Assembly: GCA_963741505.1 (NCBI GenBank)
Contig: CAVUIJ010000035.1
Span: 124,001-188,000 of the forward strand
DNA length: 64,000 bases
Source of the DNA: JAKFWF01 sp963741505
GTDB lineage: Bacteria > Pseudomonadota > Alphaproteobacteria > Rhizobiales > Hyphomicrobiaceae
Direction: 5' to 3'
The position numbers and the translations under genes are program-made. The notes under the pieces are model-generated. The model was not told where the DNA came from. It worked only from the letters and a program-made list of their open reading frames with translations, and did no database searches. Each line of letters starts with the position of its first letter. Position 1 is the stretch's first letter. This document shows, piece after piece, positions 1 through 8,623 of the stretch.

Positions 1-1440
1 GTGGCAGCGCTCTCAGTCTACGTGGCACTGCTGTCGACGCATATTCTGGTGCGGCGCAGCGACTACGTCGACGAATTGCGTCGCGAGCTGGTGCGGCTGG
101 AAGCCAAGGCCGGTCCGTCGATTGGGCCGAGCCAGGGGACTGCCCAGCCCATCACTGCCGGCTACCAGCCGCCGCGGCGGCCTGGCGAGGCGCCGGCATC
201 GACCAAAGGCATGGGTGACTACTGGAGTTTCACGCCGGCCGCCGCCGCCGGTATCGTCCCGATCGCGCCAGCCGCTGCGATGCATGTCGCAACGCCGCAT
301 CCGGCACCGGATGCCGCCGCGCATCAACGCGATGCCGACGCCCAGCAGATCAACGCCGTGATCAAGAAGCTGGCGGCCGATATCACCCAGGGCCAGGCCG
401 CGCTGGAACGGGCGCCGGAACCGTCGCTGGCGCCAGTAGCCATACCTGTCGCCATGTCGCTGCCGTCACCGCAGCAGATCGCCGATATCGACGATTCGGT
501 CGCAGCACTACATGCCGCTGCCGATGCCATGCGCGAAGCCAGCCAGGTGACGGAACGGGCATTGCCGGCGCGCTCCGGCGACGAAGGCGACGAAGTCGAA
601 CCTCTACGGCACCTTGCCTCGGCGCCGCCGCCGCTGCCGCCGACACGTCCCGACGATCTGGCCCACAGCCGGCTCGCCGCTGTTGCCGAGGCGCTCGAGC
701 GTGAGCGGTTCGACGTCATGCTGGAGCCGATCCTCGGCCTCGACGACCGCCGTGCCCAGCATTACCTGGTCTCGGTTCGCCTGCGCGACGGCCTCGACGG
801 TCTCAGCAATGAGCGGTCGGCGCCGGGCTCGGGGCTGCTGCCGCTGCTCGACGCGGTGAAGGTCGAGAGCGCCGCACGTGTCGCATGGCGCATGGAGGAT
901 CGGGCGAAGCCTGGCGCGCTATTCTCGCAGTTGTCGGGCGAGAGCCTCGTCAGCGACCGCTTCCTCAACCGTTTCGCCGACACCTACCGCCAGGGCGATA
1001 CCCTGAGCGGCCGGCTGGTGCTGTCGTTCCGGCAATCGGAATTGCGCACCTTCTCGGAGCCGCAGTGGTCGACGCTGCGGGATATGGCCGACCTCGGCTT
1101 CCGCTTCTGCGTCGAAGAGATCACCACCCTCGACCAGGATTTTGCCGCGCTTGCGGTCGCCGGCTTCACCTTCGTGCGGCTCGAGGCCGACGTCTTCCTC
1201 GAGGGCCTGCCGGCGGAACGCGGACTGATCCCGGCGTCGGACATCTGCCGACACTTTGCGGGTCACGCGCTCGCTGTCATCGTCGGCGGCATCGGCGATG
1301 AGGCGGTATCTCAGAAATTGCAGAGCTACGGTGTCGAGCTCGGCCAGGGTGGCCTGTTCGGCTCGCCCGCCCGGTCAAGGCCGACGTGCTGCGCAACCCG
1401 CACGCGGCAGTGGCTTGAACGGGCGGAAGGCTGCGTTTAA
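1..1440 (+). CDS. Degenerate EAL-domain protein, 5' partial, frameshifted near its end
   Basis: The frame is open from base 1, and the first residues look like the second half of a membrane helix, so the true start lies upstream of the window. A Pro/Ala-rich linker (about residues 40-215) precedes an EAL-like domain (about 220-460). The fold is recognisable from MLEPILGL and GGLFGSP near the end, but the usual catalytic signatures are changed: EAL is replaced by EPI, and DDFG by EEIT. Cyclic-di-GMP hydrolysis is therefore doubtful and a sensor or adaptor role more likely (inference). Around 1366-1372 one base appears to be missing. Reading one frame over gives the expected RPVKADVL ending and a stop at 1416-1418, while the uncorrected frame stops at 1440. 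The HAD gene starts 12 bases later. Confidence 0.7.
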   Translation: MAALSVYVALLSTHILVRRSDYVDELRRELVRLEAKAGPSIGPSQGTAQPITAGYQPPRRPGEAPASTKGMGDYWSFTPAAAAGIVPIAPAAAMHVATPHPAPDAAAHQRDADAQQINAVIKKLAADITQGQAALERAPEPSLAPVAIPVAMSLPSPQQIADIDDSVAALHAAADAMREASQVTERALPARSGDEGDEVEPLRHLASAPPPLPPTRPDDLAHSRLAAVAEALERERFDVMLEPILGLDDRRAQHYLVSVRLRDGLDGLSNERSAPGSGLLPLLDAVKVESAARVAWRMEDRAKPGALFSQLSGESLVSDRFLNRFADTYRQGDTLSGRLVLSFRQSELRTFSEPQWSTLRDMADLGFRFCVEEITTLDQDFAALAVAGFTFVRLEADVFLEGLPAERGLIPASDICRHFAGHALAVIVGGIGDEAVSQKLQSYGVELGQGGLFGSPARSRPTCCATRTRQWLERAEGCV

Positions 1441-1451
1441 GGCATAGCCGC

Positions 1452-2309
1452 ATGAGTTCCGCCCCGCCGATTCCGATCCTCACCTCCGTGTCCGCCCTCG
1501 CCGCAACCAGCGACGCCTGGATCTGCGACATCTGGGGGGTGCTGCACAACGGCATCGATCCGTTCCTGCCCGCGGCCGAGGCGGCGCGCGCGTTTCGTTC
1601 GCGGGGCGGCAGCGTTTGCCTGTTGTCGAACGCGCCGCGCCCGCACGGCTCGGTGATCGCGCAGATGCAGGCGATCGGCGTGCCGGACGGCGTGTTCGAT
1701 GCGGTGGTTACGTCCGGCGATTTGACCCGCGCGCTGATCGACGAGCGTGCCGACAAGCGCCTGTTCCATCTCGGGCCGCCGAAGGATTTGGCGATCTTCG
1801 ACGGCCTCGAGGTCGAATTCGTCGCGCCGGAGAAAGCCCGGTTCGTGATCTGCTCGGGCTACTACAACGACGACGTCGAGACGCCCGACGACTACGCCGA
1901 AGTGCTGGCGACGCTGCGCCGGAACGACGCGCTGATGGTGTGCGCCAACCCGGACATCTTCGTCGAGCGCGGCAACCGGCTGGTCTATTGCGCCGGTGCG
2001 CTCGCCGAGGCCTACGAGAAGATCGGCGGTCGCGTGATCTACGCCGGCAAGCCGCATCTGCCTGCCTACGATATGGCGCTCGGGCTGATCGAGCGTCGGC
2101 GCGGCGCGAAGGTGCCGAAGGATCGCGTCCTCGCCATTGGCGATGGCTTGCGCACCGACATGGCGGGCGCGGTCAATTTCGGCGTCCGCTCGCTGTTCAT
2201 CGCCAGCGCGCTGCATGCCGAGGGGCCGCTGGATGCGGCGGCGCTGGCCGAGTTGTTCAAGGACCGCCCGGTGAAGCCGGTCGGCGCGATGAACGCGCTG
2301 CGGTGGTAG
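1452..2309 (+). CDS. TIGR01459-type class IIA HAD hydrolase
   Basis: A 285-residue soluble protein of the HAD-IIA (NagD-like) group, expected to be a Mg-dependent phosphatase of unknown substrate. Motif I is DIWGVLHNG (about residues 26-34). The second Asp of the usual DxD is Trp, a trait I associate with this subfamily. The motif II region is LLSNAPRP, and the acidic C-terminal motif is GDGLRTDMAGA. The cap between them carries CANPDIFVERG, typical of IIA caps. The gene lies directly after the EAL gene in the same direction, so the two may be co-transcribed. The family is firm; the substrate is unknown. Confidence 0.85.
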   Translation: MSSAPPIPILTSVSALAATSDAWICDIWGVLHNGIDPFLPAAEAARAFRSRGGSVCLLSNAPRPHGSVIAQMQAIGVPDGVFDAVVTSGDLTRALIDERADKRLFHLGPPKDLAIFDGLEVEFVAPEKARFVICSGYYNDDVETPDDYAEVLATLRRNDALMVCANPDIFVERGNRLVYCAGALAEAYEKIGGRVIYAGKPHLPAYDMALGLIERRRGAKVPKDRVLAIGDGLRTDMAGAVNFGVRSLFIASALHAEGPLDAAALAELFKDRPVKPVGAMNALRW

Positions 2310-2384
2310 CGGGTGACCGCATGCGGCGGTGGGCGGTTGCTCGCGCCGACCGCCAACCATGGCAGCGGCCGATCCCGGACGGGG

Positions 2385-2909
2385 TTACTGGTACGGATCG
2401 ACACTCTTCGGTTCAGGCTGTGGCGCCGGGTCGATGCGAAAGACCGGGTAGTCGGCTGCGATCGCTTCAAAGGCCGATAGCGGCGCGTCGGGGGCAACCG
2501 GCAGGTGGCGACGACCACTCGTGGCGACCTGGCACCACGCCTTCAGAATTGGCGCTCGCTGCGCGGGCGCAATTTCGCTGAGCAAGACCGGGCGGGATCT
2601 GCCGCGTTTGATGAATGCCGCGCCGCCAGCCGCGCGAACGTTCTGCACCCACTGCGAACCGTTACCGAGCATTGAAACGAAGTAGCTCTGGTTTTGGTGC
2701 TCGGCGACAACAAGGACGGTCGAGCACAGGCGATCGCTGCTCCGGCTCTTCACCTGCAACGTCGCCAGGATGTTTGGTGTCAGCCCCAGGCCGGATACCC
2801 AGGCATAGGCCCTGCTCCAGATCCTCCCCAACGGGGTCGGCCGCCAGCCTCGATAGAAGTAGCGCAGATAGCCGCTTCGCTCGGCCGGATCTTCGTGGGA
2901 TGGTCTCAT
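2385..2909 (-). CDS. Deazaflavin-type (DDN/PF04075-like) nitroreductase family protein
   Basis: A 174-residue protein resembling the split-barrel deazaflavin-dependent nitroreductase family. Supporting features are the N-terminal PTPLGRIWSRAYAW segment, a central strand region (STVLVVAEHQNQSYFVSM), GNGSQWVQNVRAAGG, and the C-terminal YPVFRID. In this family GN..W..N.RA.GG contacts the cofactor. Whether this organism makes F420 cannot be judged from the window; related proteins can use FMN. It is convergent with the HAD gene (75-base gap) and stands alone on the minus strand. Confidence 0.7.
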   Translation of the reverse strand: MRPSHEDPAERSGYLRYFYRGWRPTPLGRIWSRAYAWVSGLGLTPNILATLQVKSRSSDRLCSTVLVVAEHQNQSYFVSMLGNGSQWVQNVRAAGGAAFIKRGRSRPVLLSEIAPAQRAPILKAWCQVATSGRRHLPVAPDAPLSAFEAIAADYPVFRIDPAPQPEPKSVDPYQ

Positions 2910-3115
2910 GGCATGACCTCGCGCCGCGGCATGCTGGAAATCGGGATCGCCGTCGTTCCGCTCGCGTCAGCCCAGTGACAGTATTATTGTATCGGCGCGT
3001 GCTGCTCAAGCACCGCTGTGGCTACCGGCAGAGTTCCGTACGACCTCAGCGTTTGATGATGGTCAAGGTGTTCTTCGGCACATTCACAATAGTGCGCCGG
3101 CAGACTGGAAACCAC

Positions 3116-3547
3116 ATGGTGGGCGCCATGCCGCAATCGCAACCTCGGCAGATGCTCAAGCGATTGGGATTTGGAGGGATCCTGTGGCTGGTCCCCTACG
3201 TGACCGCGATCCCGTTGATGCCGCTGATCCAGAGCGATCCCACATTCTTCAAGACCATCATGATCGTCGTTGGCACGTTGGTCGGCGGGCTCCTCGCGGT
3301 GCTCTATTTTCTGGACGTCGAGAAAGACTTTCTGAAGGAGGGAATTCTGCTCGCGGTCGTCTGGATCGTCGTGAACTGGATGCTCGACTTCGTTGCACTG
3401 CTGCCGTTCACGAAACAGTCGGTGCCACGCTACTTCATGGAGATCGGCCTGCGCTACATCGCCATGGTCGCGCCGACCGTGTCGCTTGGCTACGTGCTGG
3501 GCCGAAAGCTGGAGGGCCGCGGCATTGGCGGAAGGAACGCGGCATGA
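3116..3547 (+). CDS. Small multi-pass inner-membrane protein, unknown function
   Basis: About 143 residues with four predicted membrane helices (around residues 20-40, 48-68, 82-102 and 115-137) separated by short charged loops. I do not recognise the family beyond a conserved hypothetical membrane protein. The start is uncertain: ATG at 3116 and ATG at 3128 are both possible and neither has a strong ribosome-binding site. It is followed 64 bases later by a second small membrane protein on the same strand, so the two probably form an operon. Confidence 0.65.
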   Translation: MVGAMPQSQPRQMLKRLGFGGILWLVPYVTAIPLMPLIQSDPTFFKTIMIVVGTLVGGLLAVLYFLDVEKDFLKEGILLAVVWIVVNWMLDFVALLPFTKQSVPRYFMEIGLRYIAMVAPTVSLGYVLGRKLEGRGIGGRNAA

Positions 3548-3611
3548 CGCTCTTGGTCTGGGGATACCTCGCGGCATCGAGTATGGCCGCGGGCGAGGAA
3601 GGAGGCCGGTA

Positions 3612-4061
3612 GTGTCATTCGCGTTCTGGCAACGGTGGCTGCTCGTGGTGAGCGTTGTCGTCGTGGTCTTCGGTCTGGCGCTCGCGATCTTCAATCAGTC
3701 GACCGTCTTCGATGTCGTCTTCAACGATCGCGTGAATCCGGTGTTCTGGCGCAGCACCCAGGCAACCTCTGAGGCTGTCCGCTTCCAGCAATGGATCTAT
3801 GGCGTGCTCGGCGCGACTGTTGCCGGCTGGGGCCTGCTCATGGCGTTCATCACGGCTTACCCATTCAAGCGGCGCGAGCCCTGGTCCTGGACCTGCCTCG
3901 CCACCAGCATTGGCTTGTGGTTCGTTTTCGACACGACCATTTCGGCCTACTTCGCGGTCCTCATTAACGTCGCCGTGAACTGCGCCCTCGCGGTCGCCGT
4001 TGGGCTACCACTCGCATTCACATGGAAGGATTTCGCGCCCGGGCCGGTCGGGCGGCCTTAG
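3612..4061 (+). CDS. Small inner-membrane protein, unknown function
   Basis: 149 residues starting at GTG 3612, chosen because GGAGG sits at 3601-3605, six bases upstream. Hydrophobic segments lie at about residues 9-30, 61-82, 97-116 and 119-137. The N-terminal half has a soluble loop with a Trp/Arg/Gln-rich patch before helix 2. No family is recognised. It is the second gene of a probable two-gene membrane-protein operon and is convergent with the oxidoreductase gene (21-base gap). Confidence 0.65.
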   Translation: MSFAFWQRWLLVVSVVVVVFGLALAIFNQSTVFDVVFNDRVNPVFWRSTQATSEAVRFQQWIYGVLGATVAGWGLLMAFITAYPFKRREPWSWTCLATSIGLWFVFDTTISAYFAVLINVAVNCALAVAVGLPLAFTWKDFAPGPVGRP

Positions 4062-4082
4062 TGTTCGCCGGGCTTCAGCCGC

Positions 4083-5080
4083 TCACGCCACCAGCACGAT
4101 CTTGCCGATGTGCTGGCCGCCGTCCATGCGGGCATGCGCTTCCGCCGCCTTTGCCAGGGGTAGGTCGAGTCCATCACGATCTTCACCCGGCCATCGGCCA
4201 GCATCGGCAGCACGTAGGTTTCGAGCCCGCGGGCGAAACCGGCCTTGATCTCGTTGGTGCGCACACGCAGCGTCGAGCCGGTAATCGTCACCCGCTTCAT
4301 CATCATGCGCTGCAGGTCGGCGGTGACGGTGGCGCCCTTCTGGAACGCGATGCAGACGATGCGGCCGTCCTCCGCCGCGCACCTGATGTCGCGGTCGATG
4401 TAGTCGGCGCCGACCATGTCGAGGATGACGTCGGCGCCGTGGCCTTGCGTAATCTCATTCACCGCTTCGACGAAATCTTGGCTGTTGTAGTCGATCGCGG
4501 CGTCGGCGCCGAGCTTCCGGCAGGCCACACACTTGTCGGCCGAGCCGGCGGTCGCGATCACTTTGGCACCGAAAGCCTTGGCGAGCTGGATGGCGGCGAC
4601 GCCGATGCCGCTCGAGCCGCCGTGGACCAGCAGCCAATCGCCGCGCTTCAAAGCCCCCCGCTCGAACACGTTGTGCCAGACGGTGAAGAAGGTCTCGGGG
4701 CAGCCGCCGGCGTGCACCAAGTCGAGGTTGGCCGGCACCGGCAGGCAGGCGCCTTGCTCGGCAATGGTGTGGGTGGCGTAGCCGCCGCCGTTGACCAGTG
4801 CCATCACCCGGTCGCCGACCTTGAAGCGGGTCGTGCCGGCGCCCACCGCCTCGACGTGGCCGGCGATCTCGAGCCCCGGGATCGGCGAATGGCCCTTCGG
4901 CGCCGGATAGAGCCCCTTGCGCTGCTGCACGTCCGGCCGGTTGACGCCAGCCGCGGCGTTGCGCACCAGCAGCTGGCCCGGGCCCGGCAGCGGCATCGGC
5001 ATCTCGCGGGGAATGAGCACTTCCGGCCCACCCTTGCCTTCGATGACGATGGCGGTCATTGTTTTCGGGCTCGTCGTCAT
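4083..5080 (-). CDS. NAD(P)H:quinone oxidoreductase, PIG3 type (one frameshift)
   Basis: A zinc-free medium-chain dehydrogenase of the quinone oxidoreductase group (TIGR02824-like), about 331 residues with frame restored, reducing quinones with NADPH in the cytoplasm. It has the N-terminal GroES-like fold with GVNRPDVQQRKGLYP, then the Rossmann segment HGGSSGIGVAAIQLAKAFGA and GADVILDMVGADY. Near 4157-4161 one base is missing after TACCC. Upstream of it the frame reads DSTYP, and the next frame supplies LAKAAEAHARMDGGQHIGKI and a stop at 4083. Without correction the protein would run to 4058 with a scrambled tail. The start at 5080 is divergent from the DUF1192 gene. Confidence 0.85.
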
Positions 5081-5158
5081 GGCGTGTCTCCGATTGATAT
5101 TTCGAATTCAGACATGCCCGATGCCGCGTCAAACAGCAACAGCGCCGCGGAGGCATTC

Positions 5159-5347
5159 ATGGACTGGGACGATGTGCGGCCGAAGCCGCAGGCACGCGCC
5201 GTTCTCGGCGAGGACCTGAAGACGATGTCGATGGCGGATCTGCGCCAGCGCATCACTGCGTGTGAGGGGGAAATTGCGCGTCTGCGACAGGAAATCTCTG
5301 CCCGCGAGGCGCATGAATCCGCCGCCAGCCGGCTGTTCAAGAAGTAA
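5159..5347 (+). CDS. DUF1192 family small protein
   Basis: 62 residues beginning MDWDDVRPKP, with a coiled-coil-like middle (DLRQRITACEGEIARLRQEI) and the conserved tail ending SRLFKK. These are the marks of the DUF1192 (PF06698) family, common in alphaproteobacteria and of unknown function. ATG 5159 is chosen because GGAGG lies at 5149-5153; an upstream in-frame ATG exists but lacks a comparable site. It lies divergent from the quinone oxidoreductase and upstream of the candidate small RNA and rcdA. Confidence 0.8.
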   Translation: MDWDDVRPKPQARAVLGEDLKTMSMADLRQRITACEGEIARLRQEISAREAHESAASRLFKK

Positions 5348-5415
5348 ACGCCGGCTGGCACAACATACCGTCAACGATTTACGTTTTGTTAGCCATACGG
5401 GGCTATATTGAACGT

Positions 5416-5511
5416 CATCCAGTGATCTGGATCTCCGGTGGCACCCTGCCACCCGGTTTGACGCCTCCCTGTTGACTTCCGAGCCGCTCCACATGAGCGG
5501 CTCTTTTTTTT
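5416..5511 (+). ncRNA. Candidate small RNA with three hairpins
   Basis: A compact intergenic unit. A TATATT box lies at 5404-5409. It is followed by a perfect hairpin ATCCAG-TGAT-CTGGAT, a second hairpin CCGGTGGCA/TGCCACCCGG, an unpaired stretch containing GCCTCCC (complementary to a Shine-Dalgarno), and a terminator hairpin ending in eight T. No reading frame with a start and ribosome-binding site fits. The arrangement is that of a trans-acting sRNA about 96 nt long. I cannot assign an Rfam family from memory, and the 5' end is inferred from the box. Confidence 0.5.
5481..5511 (+). terminator. Rho-independent terminator
   Basis: GAGCCGCT / AGCGGCTC stem of 8 bp with a 7-base loop, followed by eight T at 5504-5511. 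It ends the candidate small RNA and isolates it from rcdA. Confidence 0.85.
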
Positions 5512-5631
5512 CGGTGCACTCTTTGCATGCGCCCTCAAATGTTCCTATTCTGGGACGACTTGTTAACTGTCGGATGCGAGTATGCCTGCCGGCAGTTGAG
5601 TTCCCCGTGGTGTTCCGAGTTGGTCGCAGTC

Positions 5632-6171
5632 ATGAGCACGAGTTCAGGTTTCGTCGATATGCGTGGCAATGGCGGCGCCACCATTTCCTTCGGTGAGCGC
5701 TTTGCCTCGTCCGAGCAGTTTGACGGCGTGTTCAAGGAGGGCATGGCCCTCGTCGAGCGCACCGCTGCCTATCTCGATGGCGATGGCCGCAAGGATGCCA
5801 AGGGCCTTAAACCTCCCATCTCGGTGATCTACGCTTCCGAGAGCATGCGGCTCACTACCCGCTTGCTGGAGCTCGCATCGTGGCTGCTCGTGCGCCGAGG
5901 CCTCAAGGAGGGCGAGTTGACGCCGGCGGAAGCCGCCAAGAAGCGCGAGCGCATCAAGCTGCGGCCGTTCGGCCGTCCGACCCACGTGCAGCATTTCGCC
6001 GAGCTGCCGGTTGGCCTCAGAGTTTTGATCGAGGAAAGCTTTGCCCTGAACGACCGCATCATGCAGCTTGATCGCGCCATCGAGCGCCCGGGCGATCTGC
6101 CGGTCGCCAACCCGGTGGCCAACCAGATGGCGCAGCTGCATCGCGCCTTCGGCCAAGCCGGTCGTCGCTGA
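5632..6171 (+). CDS. rcdA: DUF1465 family protein, RcdA-like regulator of CtrA degradation
   Basis: A 179-residue cytoplasmic protein of the DUF1465 (PF07323) family. In Caulobacter the family member RcdA is an adaptor that helps ClpXP degrade the cell-cycle regulator CtrA. Visible marks are SFGERFASSEQFDGVFKEGM, the helix YASESMRLTTRLLELASWLL, and the second helical block with EESFALNDRIMQLDRAI, consistent with the family's helical bundle. ATG 5632 gives the usual length, but the ribosome-binding site is weak. The adaptor function is transferred from Caulobacter and not shown here. It is convergent with rpmE. Confidence 0.75.
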   Translation: MSTSSGFVDMRGNGGATISFGERFASSEQFDGVFKEGMALVERTAAYLDGDGRKDAKGLKPPISVIYASESMRLTTRLLELASWLLVRRGLKEGELTPAEAAKKRERIKLRPFGRPTHVQHFAELPVGLRVLIEESFALNDRIMQLDRAIERPGDLPVANPVANQMAQLHRAFGQAGRR

Positions 6172-6189
6172 TATCAGACAACAGCAGAA

Positions 6190-6219
6190 AGGCCGGCCAC
6201 TCGATCGAGTGCCGGCCCG
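6190..6219 (-). terminator. Hairpin terminator candidate for rpmE
   Basis: GGCCGGCCACTC / GAGTGCCGGCC-type inverted repeat between rcdA and rpmE. Read on the minus strand the stem is followed by TTTCTG, so it fits best as the end of the rpmE transcript and may also serve rcdA. Confidence 0.5.
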
Positions 6220-6249
6220 TGAATTGCTGAGCTGCCCTAAGCGTGCGAC

Positions 6250-6474
6250 TTAGAACAGGCCTTCGAACTTCTTCTTGAACTTCGACAGGCGGCCGCCACG
6301 ATCCATCAGACGCTGATCGCCGCCGGTCCAGGCCGGATGCGTCGTCGGATCGATGTCGAGGGTGAGCGTGTCGCCCTCCTTGCCGTAAGTCGAATAGGTG
6401 TGGAATTGCGTGCCATCGGTCATCACCACCTTGATCTGGTGGTAGTCGGGATGCAGATCGGCGTCTTTTTTCAT
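6250..6474 (-). CDS. rpmE: 50S ribosomal protein L31, Cys-free form
   Basis: 74 residues beginning MKKDADLHPDYHQIKVVMTD, the standard L31 N-terminus, with HPAWTGGDQRLMDRGGRLSKF in the second half. The zinc-binding cysteines of the C+ form are absent, so it binds no zinc through that site. Start ATG at 6474. It is a component of the large ribosomal subunit that bridges to the small subunit. It is a monocistronic minus-strand gene facing rcdA. Confidence 0.93.
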   Translation of the reverse strand: MKKDADLHPDYHQIKVVMTDGTQFHTYSTYGKEGDTLTLDIDPTTHPAWTGGDQRLMDRGGRLSKFKKKFEGLF

Positions 6475-6708
6475 CGTCGTAGCTTTCGTGCCTGAATGCC
6501 GGCCGCTGATCACGCGTGGCGCGATCGAAAAAATGGCCGCAAATGTCGGTGAAACGGGCTTAGGCGCGCTCAATACTGGAAACGGCGCGGCGGCACAAGG
6601 CCCTGATGTGCGATTGCCGCCGGCTGCTGGCGCATTAACCGGGTCTGAGGGCTGCATCGGCTATCCTGGATTGATCGGCAGCTGCAACCTCGGCGAGCGC
6701 GTAAACTC

Positions 6709-7400
6709 GTGGCCTGGCAGGATAAACCACTGGCGGTGAATGCGAAACGGGTGGGCGTAGCGGCGTTGGCCGGCGTCCGCGCGGTCAGGCGCGCGGCCGT
6801 CGCTGCGGTGGCGCTGGCTTGGCCGGTGGTACGCCTGGCGCTGCGGCGCGTTTTTCGAAATCCTGTTCGCGCTGATCCTGCTGTTCGAGGAGTGGGGCTG
6901 GCGACCGCTGGCGGCGGTGCTGGCGCGGCTGGCGAAGTATCCGCTCATCGCCAAGGTCGAAGCGCTGATCTGCAGGCCTGCCACCCTACGGCGCGCTCGC
7001 AGCGTTCGCCGCGCCGAGCATTCTGATCCTGCCCTTGAAACTCGTCGCCCTTTTTCTGATCGCCAACGGCCATGCGCTTTCGGCGGCGCTGCTGTTCGTC
7101 GGCGCCAAGATCGCCGGTACGGCCATTCTGGCCCGGCTGTTCATGCTGACCCAGGCGAAGTTGATGCAGATCGGCTGGTTCGCGCGGGGCTACAATTGGT
7201 TGATGCCGTGGCAGGAGCGCATGTTCGCCGCGGTGCGCGCGTCGTGGGCGTGGCGGTATGGGCGGATCATCAAGTATCGCGTCGGCCAGGCGATCAAGGC
7301 GCGCTGGGTCGAGGTGCGGCCCGATCTGCTGGTGTGGCGCGACCGCATGATCGCGCAGGGCCGCGATGCACTGGCGCGGCTGCGGGCGTGGTGGCCATGA
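6709..7400 (+). CDS. Conserved hypothetical membrane-associated protein, two frameshifts
   Basis: With two corrections this is one protein of about 230 residues. It has a basic N-terminus, a helix reading FEILFALILLFEEWGWRPL, an amphipathic ARLAKYPLIAKVEALI, a second hydrophobic hairpin (ILILPLKLVALFLIANGHAL, then VGAKIAGTAILARLF), and a basic C-terminal tail. I recognise it as a conserved alphaproteobacterial hypothetical but know no function. Frame breaks lie at about 6850-6855 (T run) and 6977 (an extra C); each moves the frame as a 1-base insertion would. The start (GTG 6709) is uncertain. It is convergent with the amidohydrolase. Confidence 0.6.
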
Positions 7401-7418
7401 GCGGGCTGGCGCCCCAGC

Positions 7419-8441
7419 CTAAAGCCGATACACCCGTGCGGCGGTGTCGTGGAACAGCGCGGCGCGCTCGGCGGCTGAATAGTCCTTGGTCAGCCGCTTG
7501 AACGAATTCCACAGCACGGTGTAGCTGGAACTCAACTTGTCGACGGGGAAGTTCGACTCGAACATGCAGCGGTTGACACCGAACTTGTCGATGGCGTGCT
7601 CGAAGTAGCGGCGGTTGGCTTGCATGAGTTCCGTGCTGGAGGGCGGCTTGGCGCGGTTGTGCCAGCCGTAGCCGTTGATCTCCATATTGAGGCCGCCAAG
7701 CTTGGCCATCACGTTGGGGCAGGTGGCGAGCACGTCGATATCGCGCTTCCAGGCGGCGAATACCTCGTCATGGCGACCGGCGTAGGGGCCGATGCCCACC
7801 GGTCCGCCGAGATGATCGAGAATGATGGTGGTATCGGGAAAGGCGCGGGCGAGGCTCGTCGCATCAGCGATCTGCGTGTGCGCGCACCACACTTCGAAGC
7901 TCAGTTTGCGCTTGGCCAGATGCTTGAAGCCGGAGCGGAAATCATCGCGCAGTAGAAGCCCCTCGGGCGGGTTGGTGCGATGGTTCGGGATCGCTGGATC
8001 GGCGTGCCAAAAGGCGCCGCGCCGGATGCCGCGAAAGCGCCCGCCCCCGGCCGCGATCTGGGCGTCCAGCACCTCGGCGGCCCGATCACCGAGCCGCAAA
8101 TCGCAGGTGCCGACGATGCCAGCCGCGATCCGCGTCCGGCCGTAGCGGCCCGACGCGCTCATGGCGGCGATACCGTTGACGAATTCGGTCTCGCCGATCG
8201 GCGCCAAGTGCTCCGGACCCTCGGCCTTGAACATCTGGCCGCACTCGATGAATACGGTCGACACCACGTTGTGACCGCCGCCGACATCGGCCAGCATCTC
8301 GTCCAGCAGATAGCGGCTTTGTACTCCGCCGGCCCAGCCGTCCCAAAGGTGATGATGCGGATCGCAGATCGGCAGCTCGGGCTCGAGCGCCGTCTCCGGC
8401 GCCTGCTCGAGCCAAGCCTGGTTGGTCGATTGTCGCGCCAT
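7419..8441 (-). CDS. Amidohydrolase 2 family TIM-barrel hydrolase
   Basis: 340 residues of the PF04909 metal-dependent hydrolase family, related to lactone hydrolases and decarboxylases such as 2-pyrone-4,6-dicarboxylate lactonase. The first metal motif is CDPHHHLWDGW (about residues 25-35). Further landmarks are RGIRRGAFWH, the barrel strand TTIILDHLGGPVG, and near the end CMFESNFPVDK, carrying the late acidic residue. ATG 8441 is chosen because GGAGGAAG precedes it at optimal spacing; a longer start exists. It is divergent from the ABC importer operon, suggesting that the importer brings in its substrate or precursor (inference). Confidence 0.82.
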   Translation of the reverse strand: MARQSTNQAWLEQAPETALEPELPICDPHHHLWDGWAGGVQSRYLLDEMLADVGGGHNVVSTVFIECGQMFKAEGPEHLAPIGETEFVNGIAAMSASGRYGRTRIAAGIVGTCDLRLGDRAAEVLDAQIAAGGGRFRGIRRGAFWHADPAIPNHRTNPPEGLLLRDDFRSGFKHLAKRKLSFEVWCAHTQIADATSLARAFPDTTIILDHLGGPVGIGPYAGRHDEVFAAWKRDIDVLATCPNVMAKLGGLNMEINGYGWHNRAKPPSSTELMQANRRYFEHAIDKFGVNRCMFESNFPVDKLSSSYTVLWNSFKRLTKDYSAAERAALFHDTAARVYRL

Positions 8442-8623
8442 GCCTTCCTCCCGCTTCGCCATACTCAAAAGTCAGCCTAGCCCGGCCCGGTCGGTTACAT
8501 ATCCCTGGAAAATTGGATGCTGCCTTGCCGCGTACGCACGGCATGATGGATGCATTGTGCGGCAAAGGCGGCTATCGTGCCGCCCGTCCGGGCGACAAGG
8601 ACGCACAAAAGCGGGAGGAAGCG

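Noticed and set aside
3544..3612. 22-codon frame overlapping the first small membrane protein stop
   Set aside because: Too short and featureless. The GGAGG inside its end serves the next gene's GTG start.
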